Program-made: the position numbers and the translations under genes
Shown here: positions 15,354 to 23,849 of the stretch, piece by piece
How the letters are laid out: each line of letters opens with the position of its first letter
Numbering within the stretch: position 1 is the stretch's first letter
NCBI GenBank assembly: GCA_003140115.1
Contig: PLIQ01000179.1
Span: 11,335 to 64,305, forward strand
DNA: 52,971 bases
Origin: Actinomycetota bacterium
Lineage (GTDB): Bacteria; Actinomycetota; Actinomycetes; Streptosporangiales; Streptosporangiaceae
Direction of reading: 5' to 3'
Notes under the pieces: model-generated
Database searches by the model: none
Told to the model about the DNA's origin: nothing
Seen by the model: only the letters and a program-made list of their open reading frames with translations

Positions 15354-16028
15354 TACCTCTGCCTATCCCTGCGTTGGTTAACAGGAGGTGTCGCGGACGG
15401 TGCACGCCATGATATCCCCGTACTCCCGTAGTCCCCGGCGCTGTCCCCTGCGTTCCCCTGCCGGGGACGTATCCCCCCAACGACAAACGAACCCGCCTGC
15501 TTAATCGTGCCTATCCGGGGTGAACCGGAAAAGGAAAAGGACCCGGGCATCACCTTCGGACCGGAGTCGGTCCCGCTGGCAACGGGCTCGATCTCCGTTG
15601 TCTACTGGGTGCCCGGGCCCTTTCCCAGGCCCAACCCCTGTCCAGCCGGATCTACGCCGCCGGCCCCTCGACCCCCGGTGCTGGACTGAGCAGCAACTTA
15701 CCTCGGATCGCGGCAATGTCAACCACGAGCCTTAGCCTCCGCACTACTCAGGGAAATGATTCAACTACATTACGTAGTAGCTGAGGGAAATGTTCGCCGC
15801 TCGGCCGGGCCGGCCACGGTGGCCCGGCTCCGCCTTCCCGGCCCACCTGCCGCTATCTGTCGCTTTTGTCCGTTCAGGGCAGCAATTTTTATCGGGCTCC
15901 CGCGAAAATTCGGGCCGTTGCCGAATTGCAGCACGCGGTTTCGGGGTATGGAACACCCCACTTGGCGTCACGTGATCTTCCGCCGCTTCCGCGGCCGACG
16001 CCGCACTCCCGCTCCGGAGGTGATGCGC
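15354..16028. other. long divergent intergenic region
   Basis: About 675 bases separate the leftward mannosyltransferase from the rightward CBS operon. I see no convincing gene: the open frames inside are Pro/Arg-rich and lack ribosome sites. Structures seen are GTCCCCGG (15431-15438) pairing with CCGGGGAC (15461-15468), which lies in the mannosyltransferase leader, and the self-complementary CTACATTACGTAG at 15766-15778. The part from 15750 to 15960 is noticeably AT-richer than its surroundings and may hold the promoter of the CBS operon. I could not match it to a known riboswitch. Confidence 0.5.
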
Positions 16029-16268
16029 ATGGATGATAGCGCCGACCGGTTCCTCGAACTGATCCACCAGCTCGAGGACTTCACCCACTCGATCAGCCCT
16101 GACCAGGCACATTCCGAGTTTGACGAGACCACGCTCCAGCTATTCTGGATGCGCTGGCCACAGCTGTCAGCCTGGGCCGGGTCGCTCTGGCGACTGCTCT
16201 CCGAGGAACTCGCCGGACCGTCCGCTCCACACGACTCCGAGCTGTTCGAGATCGGCGAAAGTGGCTGA
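16029..16268 (+). CDS. small hypothetical protein upstream of CBS protein
   Basis: A 79-residue acidic protein starting MDDSADRFLELIHQLEDF, probably helical, with a Trp-rich middle (FWMRWPQLSAWAGSLW). ATG 16029 is chosen because CGGAGG ends eight bases upstream; ATG 16023 is too close to that site. Its stop overlaps the start of the CBS-domain gene by eight bases, which supports co-translation and a real gene. No domain is recognised; a function with the CBS protein is only inferred. Confidence 0.65.
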   Translation: MDDSADRFLELIHQLEDFTHSISPDQAHSEFDETTLQLFWMRWPQLSAWAGSLWRLLSEELAGPSAPHDSELFEIGESG

Positions 16269-16683
16269 GGACGGCCGCCGGGCCCTCACGGTCGGCGAGA
16301 TGATGCACACCCGCGTCATCCTCACCACCCCCGACAGTCCGATGTCCGAGGCCGCGGCCGAGATGGTGCGCGAGCGGGTGGGCTCGGCCCTGGTTATGCA
16401 GGGCCCCTTCCTGGCCGGCATCCTCACCGAGCGCGACGTCCTGCGCGCCGCGGCGTCCGGGACCGACCTCACCGCGGTCCAGGTCTCGGCCTGGATGACC
16501 AAGGATCCGCAGTCAGCCGGGCCGGATACGACCGTCGAGGACGCGGCCCAGATGATGCTGCTGAACGGCTTCCGGCATCTGCCCATCATGGAAGGACGCA
16601 CCGTGAGCGGCGTGGTCAGCCTCCGTGACCTGTTCGCCGCCCGGATCAGCCGGCCGCCGCAGCAACGCGGCGTCGCCAGCTGA
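16261..16683 (+). CDS. CBS-pair domain protein
   Basis: A 140-residue stand-alone CBS pair (Bateman module). The first CBS motif ends GILTERDVLRA and the second ends GVVSLRDLFAA, with the intervening AWMTKDP segment typical of the second repeat start. Such proteins bind adenine nucleotides and regulate partner proteins by energy state. GTG 16261 overlaps the upstream small gene. There is no fused enzyme or membrane domain, so the partner is unknown. Confidence 0.9.
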   Translation: MAEDGRRALTVGEMMHTRVILTTPDSPMSEAAAEMVRERVGSALVMQGPFLAGILTERDVLRAAASGTDLTAVQVSAWMTKDPQSAGPDTTVEDAAQMMLLNGFRHLPIMEGRTVSGVVSLRDLFAARISRPPQQRGVAS

Positions 16684-16778
16684 CGCCCGGCCCCCGCTGC
16701 CTTACCGTCGCCTCCGCGCAGCCGCCGTGCCCACTAGGGTGGGTGGCTGCCGGACTCGACGCGTGAGGAGAAGCCGCT

Positions 16779-17525
16779 GTGTTGCTGGAGAACAAGAACG
16801 CGATCGTCTATGGAGCAGCGGGGGCGATCGGCGCTGCGGTGGCTCGCGCATTCGCCCGCGACGGCGCGCGCGTATTCCTGGCCGGGCGCACCCTGGCCAC
16901 GCTGGAAGAAGTGGCCGCCGATATCCGTGCGCACGGCGGGATCGCCGAGGCGGCACCGGTCGACGCGATGGACAAGGCCGCCGTCGACGCGCACGCCGAT
17001 CGCGTGGTGGCGGCGGCCGGCAGCATCGACGTGTCCTTCAACGCGGTGGCGGTCGACGTCGTGCAGGGCGTCGCGCTGACCGAGATCTCCGTCGAGGACT
17101 TCATGGCCCCGATCACCGGGCTGTGCCGGACCAACTTCCTGACCGCGACCGCCGCCGCCCGGCACATGGCCGCGCAGGGGGCCGGCGTGATCGTGACGCT
17201 GACCGCATCCTCAGCCAAGGAGACCCGGCACGAGATGGGCGGGTTCAGCCTGGCGAACGCGGCGATCGAGGCGCTCACCCGAACCCTGGCCGGGGAGTTC
17301 GGCCGCCGTGGTGTGCGCGTGGTGGGCCTGCGCTCGAACTTCACTCCCGAGACCTATCCCGGCGTCACGGACGAGCAACTGGCCCCGCTGCTGAAGGACA
17401 CGCTGCTCGGCCGACTGCCCCGGCTGGCCGATCTGGCCGGGACCGCGGTCTACCTGGCCTCGGACGGGGCAGGCGCGATCAGCGGCGCGATGGTGAATCT
17501 CACCTGCGGGGCCATCATCGACTGA
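16779..17525 (+). CDS. short-chain dehydrogenase/reductase-like protein with altered active site
   Basis: A 248-residue SDR-fold protein. The cofactor loop is YGAAGAIGAA (residues 11-20) and the tail SDGAGAISGAMVNLTCG matches the SDR C-terminus. At the catalytic motif the usual Tyr-x-x-x-Lys is Phe156-S-L-A-Asn160, so both the general acid and the lysine are replaced; Ser144/145 remain. It therefore may not work as a normal NAD(P)H reductase, or may belong to a divergent subgroup. GTG 16779 has GAGGAG upstream. It is followed 55 bases later by the MetE-like gene, possibly in one unit. Confidence 0.85.
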   Translation: MLLENKNAIVYGAAGAIGAAVARAFARDGARVFLAGRTLATLEEVAADIRAHGGIAEAAPVDAMDKAAVDAHADRVVAAAGSIDVSFNAVAVDVVQGVALTEISVEDFMAPITGLCRTNFLTATAAARHMAAQGAGVIVTLTASSAKETRHEMGGFSLANAAIEALTRTLAGEFGRRGVRVVGLRSNFTPETYPGVTDEQLAPLLKDTLLGRLPRLADLAGTAVYLASDGAGAISGAMVNLTCGAIID

Positions 17526-17557
17526 CCCGGTCGGGTGGTCCGGCGTTGAAGAACGGT

Positions 17558-17566
17558 GTTATGCAA
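17558..17566. promoter_or_regulatory. GTTATGCAA motif upstream of MetE-like gene
   Basis: GTTATGCAA is the reverse complement of TTGCATAAC, which recurs at 19459 and 26731. Here it ends 14 bases before the ATG of the MetE-like gene, a position that could block transcription or translation initiation. See the finding on the shared motif. Confidence 0.5.
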
Positions 17567-17580
17567 TCTACGCTTATCGC

Positions 17581-18645
17581 ATGACGATTCCGACTGAACC
17601 GATCGGCAGCATCCCGCGTCCGCCTGGCCTGCTAGCCGCGATGGCCGGTCACGGACGAGGCGAGGTCAGCGACACCGAGCTCGCCGCCGCGCAGGACGAG
17701 GCGATCCGCGACACTATCCGGCGCCTCGAACAAACCGGGTCGCCGGTGGTCACCGACGGCGAGCAGTCCAAGCCCAGCTTCGTTACCTATCCGATCGCCG
17801 GGCTCGCCGACCTGGCTCCCGACGGGATCGTCATCCCCTTCGCCGACGGCCACCAGCGCCAGTTGCCCGTACTGACCGGGGGCCCGTTCCGCTATCAGGT
17901 CCACGCCGATACCTATCTGCGGGCCGCCGTCGGCCACACGAAGGCAGCGGTGAAACAGGCGGTCATCGCTCCGTCCGCGCTGAGCCTGCTCTATCCGCCC
18001 GCGGACCTTGACCGCTACCCGCGCCAAGCGTTCCTGCGCGACCTCATCGACGAAGCAGAAACCGACATCCGGAACACCCTGGAGGCTGGCGCGCACGTCG
18101 TCCAGCTTGACTTCACCGAGGGACGGCTCTCCCTCAAGCTCGACCCCAGCGCAGGCGTCCTGGGCAACCTCATCGACCTCAACAACCAGGTTCTCGAGCG
18201 TTTCAGCGACAGCGAGCGAAGCCGCATCGGAGTGCACACCTGCCCGGGTGGCGATCAGGATTCGACGCATAGCCTGGACATCGACTACGCCGGGCTGCTG
18301 CCCAGGCTGTTCCAGCTCAAGGCGGGCAACTTCTACATCCAGCTGGCTAGCGAGGCCGAGCCGGAAAAGGTCCTGGCCGTCGTCGCGGAGTATCTTCCGC
18401 CCGGCGCCCGGGTCTTCATCGGCGTCACCGACCCGATCGACCCACGGGTAGAGACCCCGGAGCTGGTCCGCGACCGGGTCCTGGCGGCGGTCCGGCAGCT
18501 ACCACCAGACCGGATCGGTACCTGCGACGACTGCGGCTTCGCGCCGTTCGCCGACGACACCTCCACCTCTCGCGATATCGCGTTCGCCAAGATCGCAGCG
18601 CGGGTCGAGGGGACGGCTATGGCGGCGCAGCAGCTGGGCCTGTGA
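17581..18645 (+). CDS. cobalamin-independent methionine synthase C-terminal-like protein (UROD/MetE superfamily)
   Basis: A 354-residue protein resembling only the catalytic C-terminal barrel of MetE. The N-terminal IGSIPRPP and VVTDGEQSKPSFVTYP segments are family marks; putative zinc ligands are His and Cys in GVHTCPGGD and Cys in TCDDCGFAPF. The N-terminal half of full MetE is absent, as in many MetE-like proteins whose acceptor is not homocysteine with folate. It probably moves a methyl or other one-carbon group to a thiol, substrate unknown. ATG 17581 has no strong ribosome site and may be leaderless. The gene ends convergently against the AraC gene, seven bases apart. Confidence 0.85.
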   Translation: MTIPTEPIGSIPRPPGLLAAMAGHGRGEVSDTELAAAQDEAIRDTIRRLEQTGSPVVTDGEQSKPSFVTYPIAGLADLAPDGIVIPFADGHQRQLPVLTGGPFRYQVHADTYLRAAVGHTKAAVKQAVIAPSALSLLYPPADLDRYPRQAFLRDLIDEAETDIRNTLEAGAHVVQLDFTEGRLSLKLDPSAGVLGNLIDLNNQVLERFSDSERSRIGVHTCPGGDQDSTHSLDIDYAGLLPRLFQLKAGNFYIQLASEAEPEKVLAVVAEYLPPGARVFIGVTDPIDPRVETPELVRDRVLAAVRQLPPDRIGTCDDCGFAPFADDTSTSRDIAFAKIAARVEGTAMAAQQLGL

Positions 18646-18652
18646 GCGTTCG

Positions 18653-19420
18653 TTACCAGTCTTTCTTTGCGTGCGCGGCGGTAGTACGGGTAAGGCCTTC
18701 CAGGTCAGCCTCAAGATCGGGCAGGGCCAGCAGGGTCGGCAGATCGGTCAGGCTTCTGGGGCGCAAGGTGATCGCGCCAAGCGCGGACTTCACCTGACCC
18801 CCGCCGCCTACCAGCAGGTGCCGCCGGGTCCAGGGTTCGGGCTCATCGGTGTCGGCTACCGCCACCGCATGCAGGAACCATCTGCCATCCGGGACTCTCG
18901 GTAGCCAGTACGGGTGCGTTCGCTGTGACGTCACATCGAGCAAGGTGGCCGCTTGCGGTCGGCGCTGCAAGATCCGTGTATCGAAGATCCCGACGTACAC
19001 GCGGGCCACGGCGTACCCTTCCGGAAGCCGGATCGTACCCATCGCCGCGCCTTCTGGCACCGGCGAATCGGGCAGCATGGCCCACACGCTGACCCGGTCG
19101 TGGTGCGACGCATGGCGGAACCGGCTCGGGGAGATGCCCACGCTGTCGGTGAAATGGCTCGTGAATGAGCCGAGGCTGCTGTAGCCGACCGCGGACGAGA
19201 CTCCGGCCACGCTCATCGCACTCATGAGAAGCATGCGCTTGGCCCGGTAGATACGGACCGCGGCCAGGAACCGACCGGGCGATACACCGGTCTGCTCCTT
19301 GAAGACGCGGGAGAAGTGGAAGCGGCTGAGCATGGCGCTGTGAGCCATGTCAGCGAGCGACAGCGGATCACCGTACCGCTCCCAGATGCAGCTGACCGCC
19401 TCGTCTACGGCGCTCTTCAT
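18653..19420 (-). CDS. AraC-family regulator with N-terminal HTH (paralogue 1)
   Basis: A 255-residue protein with the AraC DNA-binding domain at residues 1-105 (SLADMAHSAMLSRFHFSRVF is the first helix-turn-helix, followed by GYSSLGSFTSHFTDSVGISP) and a C-terminal domain of about 140 residues. That C-terminal part contains VYVGIFDTRILQRRP and EPWTRRHLLVGGGG, closely shared with the regulator at 28162-28959. Having the HTH first is unusual because most AraC proteins have it last. ATG 19420 is strongly supported by GGAGGG. It is divergent from a TetR gene, with a TTGCATAAC inverted repeat between them. Confidence 0.9.
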   Translation of the reverse strand: MKSAVDEAVSCIWERYGDPLSLADMAHSAMLSRFHFSRVFKEQTGVSPGRFLAAVRIYRAKRMLLMSAMSVAGVSSAVGYSSLGSFTSHFTDSVGISPSRFRHASHHDRVSVWAMLPDSPVPEGAAMGTIRLPEGYAVARVYVGIFDTRILQRRPQAATLLDVTSQRTHPYWLPRVPDGRWFLHAVAVADTDEPEPWTRRHLLVGGGGQVKSALGAITLRPRSLTDLPTLLALPDLEADLEGLTRTTAAHAKKDW

Positions 19421-19456
19421 GCGGTCCCTCCGCACTGACTTCGCCAGCGAAAAAAC

Positions 19457-19482
19457 CGTTGCATAACAGTGTTGTGTTATGA
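19457..19482. promoter_or_regulatory. imperfect inverted repeat with TTGCATAAC
   Basis: TTGCATAAC at 19459-19467 faces an imperfect partner GTTATGAAC at 19476-19484, with eight bases between. It sits in the 93-base gap between divergent AraC and TetR genes, 36 bases upstream of the AraC start, so it is a candidate operator for either regulator. The longer stretch CGTTGCATAACAG is shared exactly with 26729-26741. Confidence 0.55.
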
Positions 19483-19513
19483 ACAGTAACGGCGCCATGC
19501 GATCCTGTCAAGC

Positions 19514-20176
19514 GTGAGCCCGCGCCGCCAAAACCCGGACAACCGCACCACATTGATCGATGCCGCCGCGAGGCTGGTCGCGGAGGGAGGTCCGCGCAGC
19601 TTGTCCGCTCGCCTGCTGGCCAGGGAGGCAGGCACATCGACCATGGCCGTGTACACGTACTTCGGCAGCATGAGCGCGATCGTGCGAGAGATCGTGCACG
19701 ACGGATTCGCGCGTCTCAAGCGCCTGTTCGATCTCGTGGAAGCCACCGACGATCCGGTCGCCGACCTGGCTCTGCTGGGGCGGGTCTACCGCCACAACGC
19801 CATTACCAACCGGCACGTGTTCGAGGTGATGTTCGGCGGTTCGTCTCTCGCGGGCTTCGCGCTCACCGAGGAAGACCGCCAGCATGGCCGGTATACGCTG
19901 ACCACCGTCGTTGACTACGCGTACCGATGCACAGCCGCCGGGCGCTTCCAGCCGGAGGATCCGGTGCTCACCGCCCATCACATGTGGCTCGGCGTACACG
20001 GGACGGTGCTGCTCGATGTCGGGGGCTACCTGGTCCCACCGTACGATGCGAGCCGGTGCTTCGAATCGCAGCTCGTCAGCCTGATGATCGGAGCCGGGGA
20101 TGATCCGGTGAGCGCCGCTCGGTCGGTAACGGTGTCTGGCGAGCGCTTCGAGGCCGGTTTCGGGCGGGCAACCTAA
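19514..20176 (+). CDS. TetR-family regulator with WHG C-terminal domain
   Basis: A 220-residue TetR repressor. The N-terminal HTH reads LIDAAARLVAEGGPRSLSAR then AREAGTSTMAVYTYFGS, and the C-terminal ligand domain carries MWLGVHG, the tryptophan-His-Gly signature of the TetR_C_33/WHG group. GTG 19514 is the likely start; there is no clear ribosome site, so the mRNA may be leaderless. It faces the AraC gene and is followed 75 bases later by the TIGR03084 gene, a possible target. The ligand is unknown. Confidence 0.9.
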   Translation: MSPRRQNPDNRTTLIDAAARLVAEGGPRSLSARLLAREAGTSTMAVYTYFGSMSAIVREIVHDGFARLKRLFDLVEATDDPVADLALLGRVYRHNAITNRHVFEVMFGGSSLAGFALTEEDRQHGRYTLTTVVDYAYRCTAAGRFQPEDPVLTAHHMWLGVHGTVLLDVGGYLVPPYDASRCFESQLVSLMIGAGDDPVSAARSVTVSGERFEAGFGRAT

Positions 20177-20251
20177 GAGGTGGTTCCTCACTTAGGCGCA
20201 GGTCATGATGCCGAGGAGACTCCCCGTCATCATCCAGCGAGAGGCAGCGCC

Positions 20252-21049
20252 GTGAGTGTTCCGACCGATGTGTATGCCGACCTGAAGACAGAGGGCGAAA
20301 TCCTGGACCAGTTGGTGGCGGGCCTTGATGCCGAGCAGTGGGACCTGCCGACTCCCGCGCCCGGATGGACGATCAAGCACCAGGTTGCTCACCTGTCCTC
20401 GACGGCCCGTATCGCTGGAATCTCGGCGTCGGATCCCGAGCTGTTCGCCAAGGTGACGGTCGGGGCCGACCAGGACTTCGACGCGGCGGTCACGGCCCTG
20501 CTGACGCCGTACCTCGATGCCTCGCCGGCAGACCTGCTGGCCCGCTGGCGCACCGAGCGCGGCGATGCCGTCAAGGCGCTCTCCGCCCTGCCACCCGCCC
20601 AGATGGTGCCCTGGGTGGCGCGGCAGATCCCGGCTAGCGCACTCGCCGCTGCGGGCCTCATGGAGCTGTTCGCGCACGGTCAGGACATCGCCGACACCAT
20701 CGGAGCGCCCCGTGAGTACACCGACAGGATCGGGCACCTGGCCTGGTTCGGCACGCGCAATCGTGATTTCGCCTACCTGGTGCGCGGCCTCACGCCTCCC
20801 GACGTCGAGTTCCGGTATGAGCTCACGGCACCTTCCGGGATCCAGTGGGAGTTCGGCCCAGCCGGCGCCGAGAATCAGATAACGGGTCCGGCGGTGGACT
20901 TCTGCATGCTCGTCACGCGGCGACGGCACCGCGCCGATCTGGCCATCCAGGCCACCGGTCCGGAAGCTGACAAATGGCTGGATATCGCGCAGGCGTACCG
21001 CGGCTCACCTGGACCTGGCCGGGAGCCCGGACAGTTCGCCAAGCAATAA
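20252..21049 (+). CDS. TIGR03084-type metal-binding protein (DinB/maleylpyruvate isomerase-like fold)
   Basis: A 265-residue protein of the actinobacterial family that shares the four-helix metal-binding domain of mycothiol-dependent maleylpyruvate isomerases. The characteristic histidines are in WTIKHQVAHLSS and in LFAHGQDIADTIG. GTG 20252 is chosen with AGAGG upstream and gives the family start VSVPTDVYADLKTEG. A role in mycothiol-dependent chemistry or detoxification is plausible for the fold, but this subfamily is uncharacterised. It runs toward the CMD-like gene and ends before a strong terminator. Confidence 0.85.
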   Translation: MSVPTDVYADLKTEGEILDQLVAGLDAEQWDLPTPAPGWTIKHQVAHLSSTARIAGISASDPELFAKVTVGADQDFDAAVTALLTPYLDASPADLLARWRTERGDAVKALSALPPAQMVPWVARQIPASALAAAGLMELFAHGQDIADTIGAPREYTDRIGHLAWFGTRNRDFAYLVRGLTPPDVEFRYELTAPSGIQWEFGPAGAENQITGPAVDFCMLVTRRRHRADLAIQATGPEADKWLDIAQAYRGSPGPGREPGQFAKQ

Positions 21050-21068
21050 CGCGCGTCGCAAGCACAGC

Positions 21069-21098
21069 GGCGGGGAGGTCCAGCCGGACCTCCCCGCC
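21069..21098. terminator. strong bidirectional terminator
   Basis: Perfect 13-base arms GGCGGGGAGGTCC and GGACCTCCCCGCC enclose a four-base AGCC loop. It lies between the convergent ends of the TIGR03084 and AhpD/CMD-like genes. An outer AGCAC/GTGCT pair extends the stem. Confidence 0.9.
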
Positions 21099-21117
21099 CT
21101 TAGTGCTGAACGAAGGA

Positions 21118-22179
21118 TTACGGCTGCCCGGCTGGGTCCGGGGCCTGCTCGCGCAGCCACGAGCCGGCCGTGCGGGCCACCGCCATGCTCGCCCAGGACG
21201 TGAGGCTGATCACCGCCTCGTCCCCGGACTTCGCCGTTGACCGGAAGCCGTCGACGTCGGCCTTGCCCACCTGGTACGGGGCGAACGCCGTGAGGATGGC
21301 CAGCCGGCCAGCAGGCCGGTCTGTCTCGTCCAGCCCGGCCACTGCCTCATCGGCCCAGGCCCGGCTCGGACCCAGCGGCAGCCCATCCCAGGTCCGCAGT
21401 CGGTCGGCCACCAGTTCGCGGACGGGCATCGTGACGACCTGAGCCGCCGCATCCTCGACGGCCGCGGCCGCGCCAGCCAGTGCCGCCGCGATGCGGGAAT
21501 CGGTGGCTGCCCAGGAGAACTCTTCGGGCAGCTGCGCGTCGGGCAGAGCCTCCAGTGAGGCACCGGGGATCGGACTGCCCGAGGTCATCGCCGAAGCGAG
21601 CATGCCCATGACCCAGCCGCCAATCGCCTTCGGTGTCATGGGCGGCAGTGGCGACGGGGGGAGGAAGATGGTGACCATCCGGTTCAGGTACTGGAATGTC
21701 ACCGCCACCCCAGCGAGTTCAGCGAAATTGCCCGGGGGCGGGGACTGAAGGGACCCGCGCAGGCCGCTCGACCTGGCCCACCTGGCGATGTCCTTCAGCA
21801 GCGGGCTCGCCAGGTCCCCGGAGGCAATCCCGGCCGCGTCGAGCCCCGGGACCAGCTCCTGGGCCGCGGCAGTATGGATCGCGACGCAGTACGGGCAGGT
21901 GTTCGCCACCGATACCTCGGCGGCCACCACCTCCTTCTCGGGCCGGTCCGCCTGACCGGTGACCAGGAGAGTTTCCCTGAGCATGGCCCACGCCGCGGCC
22001 AGCACCGGCGGGTTCGGTGAATGAAGGGCCAGCGGCGGCGCAACCATGCCGAAGTCTCGCTCGGCCTGAGCGTAGACACTGGCGACGAGGCCGTCAGCGG
22101 TATCGGGCAGGACCGGGGATACGTACCGGATCTGGGCTAGTGACCGGCGCAGCCCGTTCGCCATGATCGCGCTTTTCAT
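21118..22179 (-). CDS. AhpD/carboxymuconolactone decarboxylase-like protein
   Basis: A 353-residue protein whose middle carries NTCPYCVAIHTAAA, the CxxC-x-x-x-H thiol motif of the AhpD/CMD family, in a protein about twice the usual AhpD length. Family members are peroxidase-like or decarboxylase-like; here it may reduce a peroxide or disulfide. ATG 22179 overlaps the GMC oxidoreductase stop by four bases (ATGA), so it is coupled to it. It is the last gene of a leftward unit with the GMC and DUF5987-like genes, which suggests a role in enediyne core oxidation or in protection from the product. I cannot assign it to a named enediyne gene. Confidence 0.85.
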   Translation of the reverse strand: MKSAIMANGLRRSLAQIRYVSPVLPDTADGLVASVYAQAERDFGMVAPPLALHSPNPPVLAAAWAMLRETLLVTGQADRPEKEVVAAEVSVANTCPYCVAIHTAAAQELVPGLDAAGIASGDLASPLLKDIARWARSSGLRGSLQSPPPGNFAELAGVAVTFQYLNRMVTIFLPPSPLPPMTPKAIGGWVMGMLASAMTSGSPIPGASLEALPDAQLPEEFSWAATDSRIAAALAGAAAAVEDAAAQVVTMPVRELVADRLRTWDGLPLGPSRAWADEAVAGLDETDRPAGRLAILTAFAPYQVGKADVDGFRSTAKSGDEAVISLTSWASMAVARTAGSWLREQAPDPAGQP

Positions 22180-23849
22180 CGCGCGACCAGAGCGGGCAGC
22201 AGGGGCATGACCGCACGTGCGGCGCTCGTCGCGCCGTCCGGCGCGGGAGCACCGTATTTGACCGGTATGCCCCGTTCCTGCGCGGCCCGGACGATTCCCG
22301 GGACGGCGCGCTCCGCCAGTGCCGCGATGGTCAGCGCTGGGTTGACGGTGAGCGCACCGGGTACCGCGGAGCCGTCGGTGACGAAGATGCCCGGATGGCC
22401 GCGCAGCTCGTGCCGGTGATCCAGCGCGGAGGTGGCCGGGTCGTCGCCGATGCGGCATGAGGACAGCGGGTGCACCGTGTAGGCACCTACCAGGTCGTTC
22501 GTCCACGGCCGCACCCGGGCCAGGCCGTCCCGTTCCAAGATGTCCTTGATCTCCGCGTCGGCCAGTTCCCAGCCGTGCAGCGTCTCCTTGGTGGGCTCGT
22601 ACGCGAGAGCGCCGCGGCCCAGCATCTGCTGCGAGATACGGACGGAATTGCCAGTGGGCGGCGGCGGCCCGAACACGCCTTCATTGTTGTCCTCCGACAG
22701 GATGAAGATCGTCAGCCACGACTGCCAGTGCCGCAGCATCTCCTTCTTCTCCGGCCCGAACCAGCCCGGGCCCTCGACGCCCGGCGCCTGCGCCAAGATG
22801 GTGCCCAGACCCGGCGGGAAGTACAGCTGCTCGAGGGCGAACCGGGAGAACTCGGGCAGCGAGCCATCGAGGTGATCCCAGGACACCACGGTCGGGCCAC
22901 GGCCGATCTGGTTCGCCGCGTAGGCCCTGCCGTCGGGACGGGACAGGCCCAGCACCTCGCGGGCCTTCTCCTCGTCGATGATGGCCGTATTGAGCCGCTC
23001 GCCGTTACCGGAGAAGTACCGGCCGACGCCGTGCGGCATCTTGCCGAGGTCGGCCTCCGAGCGTTGCAGGATCACCGGCGTGGCCGCCGTGCCAGCCGCC
23101 ACGATCACGATCTTGGCGTCGATTGCGCCGCCGCCGGTGGTTTCCCGGTAGTCCTCGTCATCGATGACGTTGTAGTGCACCCGGTACAGACCATCGGCTT
23201 TGGATATCTTCTGCACCTCGTGCAACGGCCTGATCTCCGCGCCGTGCGAGACCGCCGCGGGCAGGTAGTTCAGCAGCAACGACCGTTTCGCGTCGAAGCG
23301 GCAGCCGGCCATCATCCAGTTGCAGTTGGTGCACTTCGAGACGTCGATCGCGACGTTGGGCAGGTTGGCGGTCCGCCCGGCATGGTTGCAGGCGGCGGCC
23401 CACAGGCCACCGGGGTAAGGGACCTGCTCCCAGGTCTGATGACTGATCGGCAGAGCCTCGGTCACCCGGTCGTACCAGGGGTCCAGGGTGTCACGGTTGA
23501 TGACCGACGGCCACATCCGCCTGCCTATGCTGCCCTGGCGCTCGAACACGAACCCCGGCGCTCGCGGCATCGTGGCGAAGTACACCACGCTGCCACCGCC
23601 GACGCAGTTGCCGCCGAGCACGCTCATGCCGTCGCCTGCGACGAAGTCGAAGATCCGCGTGCTGGACGTGCCAAGCTCGAAGCCGTGGTCAAACTCGTCA
23701 CTCGGAACCCACGGCCCGCGCTCCAGAACCACCACCTTGGCCCCGCCCGCCGCTAGGTGATAAGCCGTGATCGCGCCGCCGAAGCCGCTGCCGATCACCA
23801 CGATGTCGGTTTGCTCAGCGCTGGTGTGGGTTGGCCTGGCGTTCGTCAT
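22176..23849 (-). CDS. GMC-family FAD oxidoreductase (cholesterol-oxidase-like)
   Basis: A 557-residue GMC oxidoreductase. The FAD-binding loop is VVIGSGFGGAITAYHLA near the N-terminus, a cysteine cluster C-T-N-C ... GC.FDAKRS lies near residue 175, and the C-terminal active site shows VHPLSSCRIG and VTVNPALTIAALAE-like sequence with the catalytic His and Asn. It would oxidise an alcohol or related group using FAD and oxygen. Nine-membered enediyne clusters encode an oxidoreductase of this kind (E9 in C-1027 terms, from memory), so a core-tailoring role is likely. ATG 23849 overlaps the upstream gene stop by four bases, and GGAG precedes it. Confidence 0.9.
   Translation of the reverse strand: MTNARPTHTSAEQTDIVVIGSGFGGAITAYHLAAGGAKVVVLERGPWVPSDEFDHGFELGTSSTRIFDFVAGDGMSVLGGNCVGGGSVVYFATMPRAPGFVFERQGSIGRRMWPSVINRDTLDPWYDRVTEALPISHQTWEQVPYPGGLWAAACNHAGRTANLPNVAIDVSKCTNCNWMMAGCRFDAKRSLLLNYLPAAVSHGAEIRPLHEVQKISKADGLYRVHYNVIDDEDYRETTGGGAIDAKIVIVAAGTAATPVILQRSEADLGKMPHGVGRYFSGNGERLNTAIIDEEKAREVLGLSRPDGRAYAANQIGRGPTVVSWDHLDGSLPEFSRFALEQLYFPPGLGTILAQAPGVEGPGWFGPEKKEMLRHWQSWLTIFILSEDNNEGVFGPPPPTGNSVRISQQMLGRGALAYEPTKETLHGWELADAEIKDILERDGLARVRPWTNDLVGAYTVHPLSSCRIGDDPATSALDHRHELRGHPGIFVTDGSAVPGALTVNPALTIAALAERAVPGIVRAAQERGIPVKYGAPAPDGATSAARAVMPLLPALVAR

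Noticed and set aside
15507..15735. Short Pro-rich open frames in the long gap before the CBS operon
   Set aside because: No ribosome site, no domain and a composition expected from non-coding high-GC DNA.
22470..23756. 428-codon rightward open frame opposite the GMC oxidoreductase
   Set aside because: Its sequence is His/Arg/Gly-rich antisense of a gene with complete FAD and active-site motifs.
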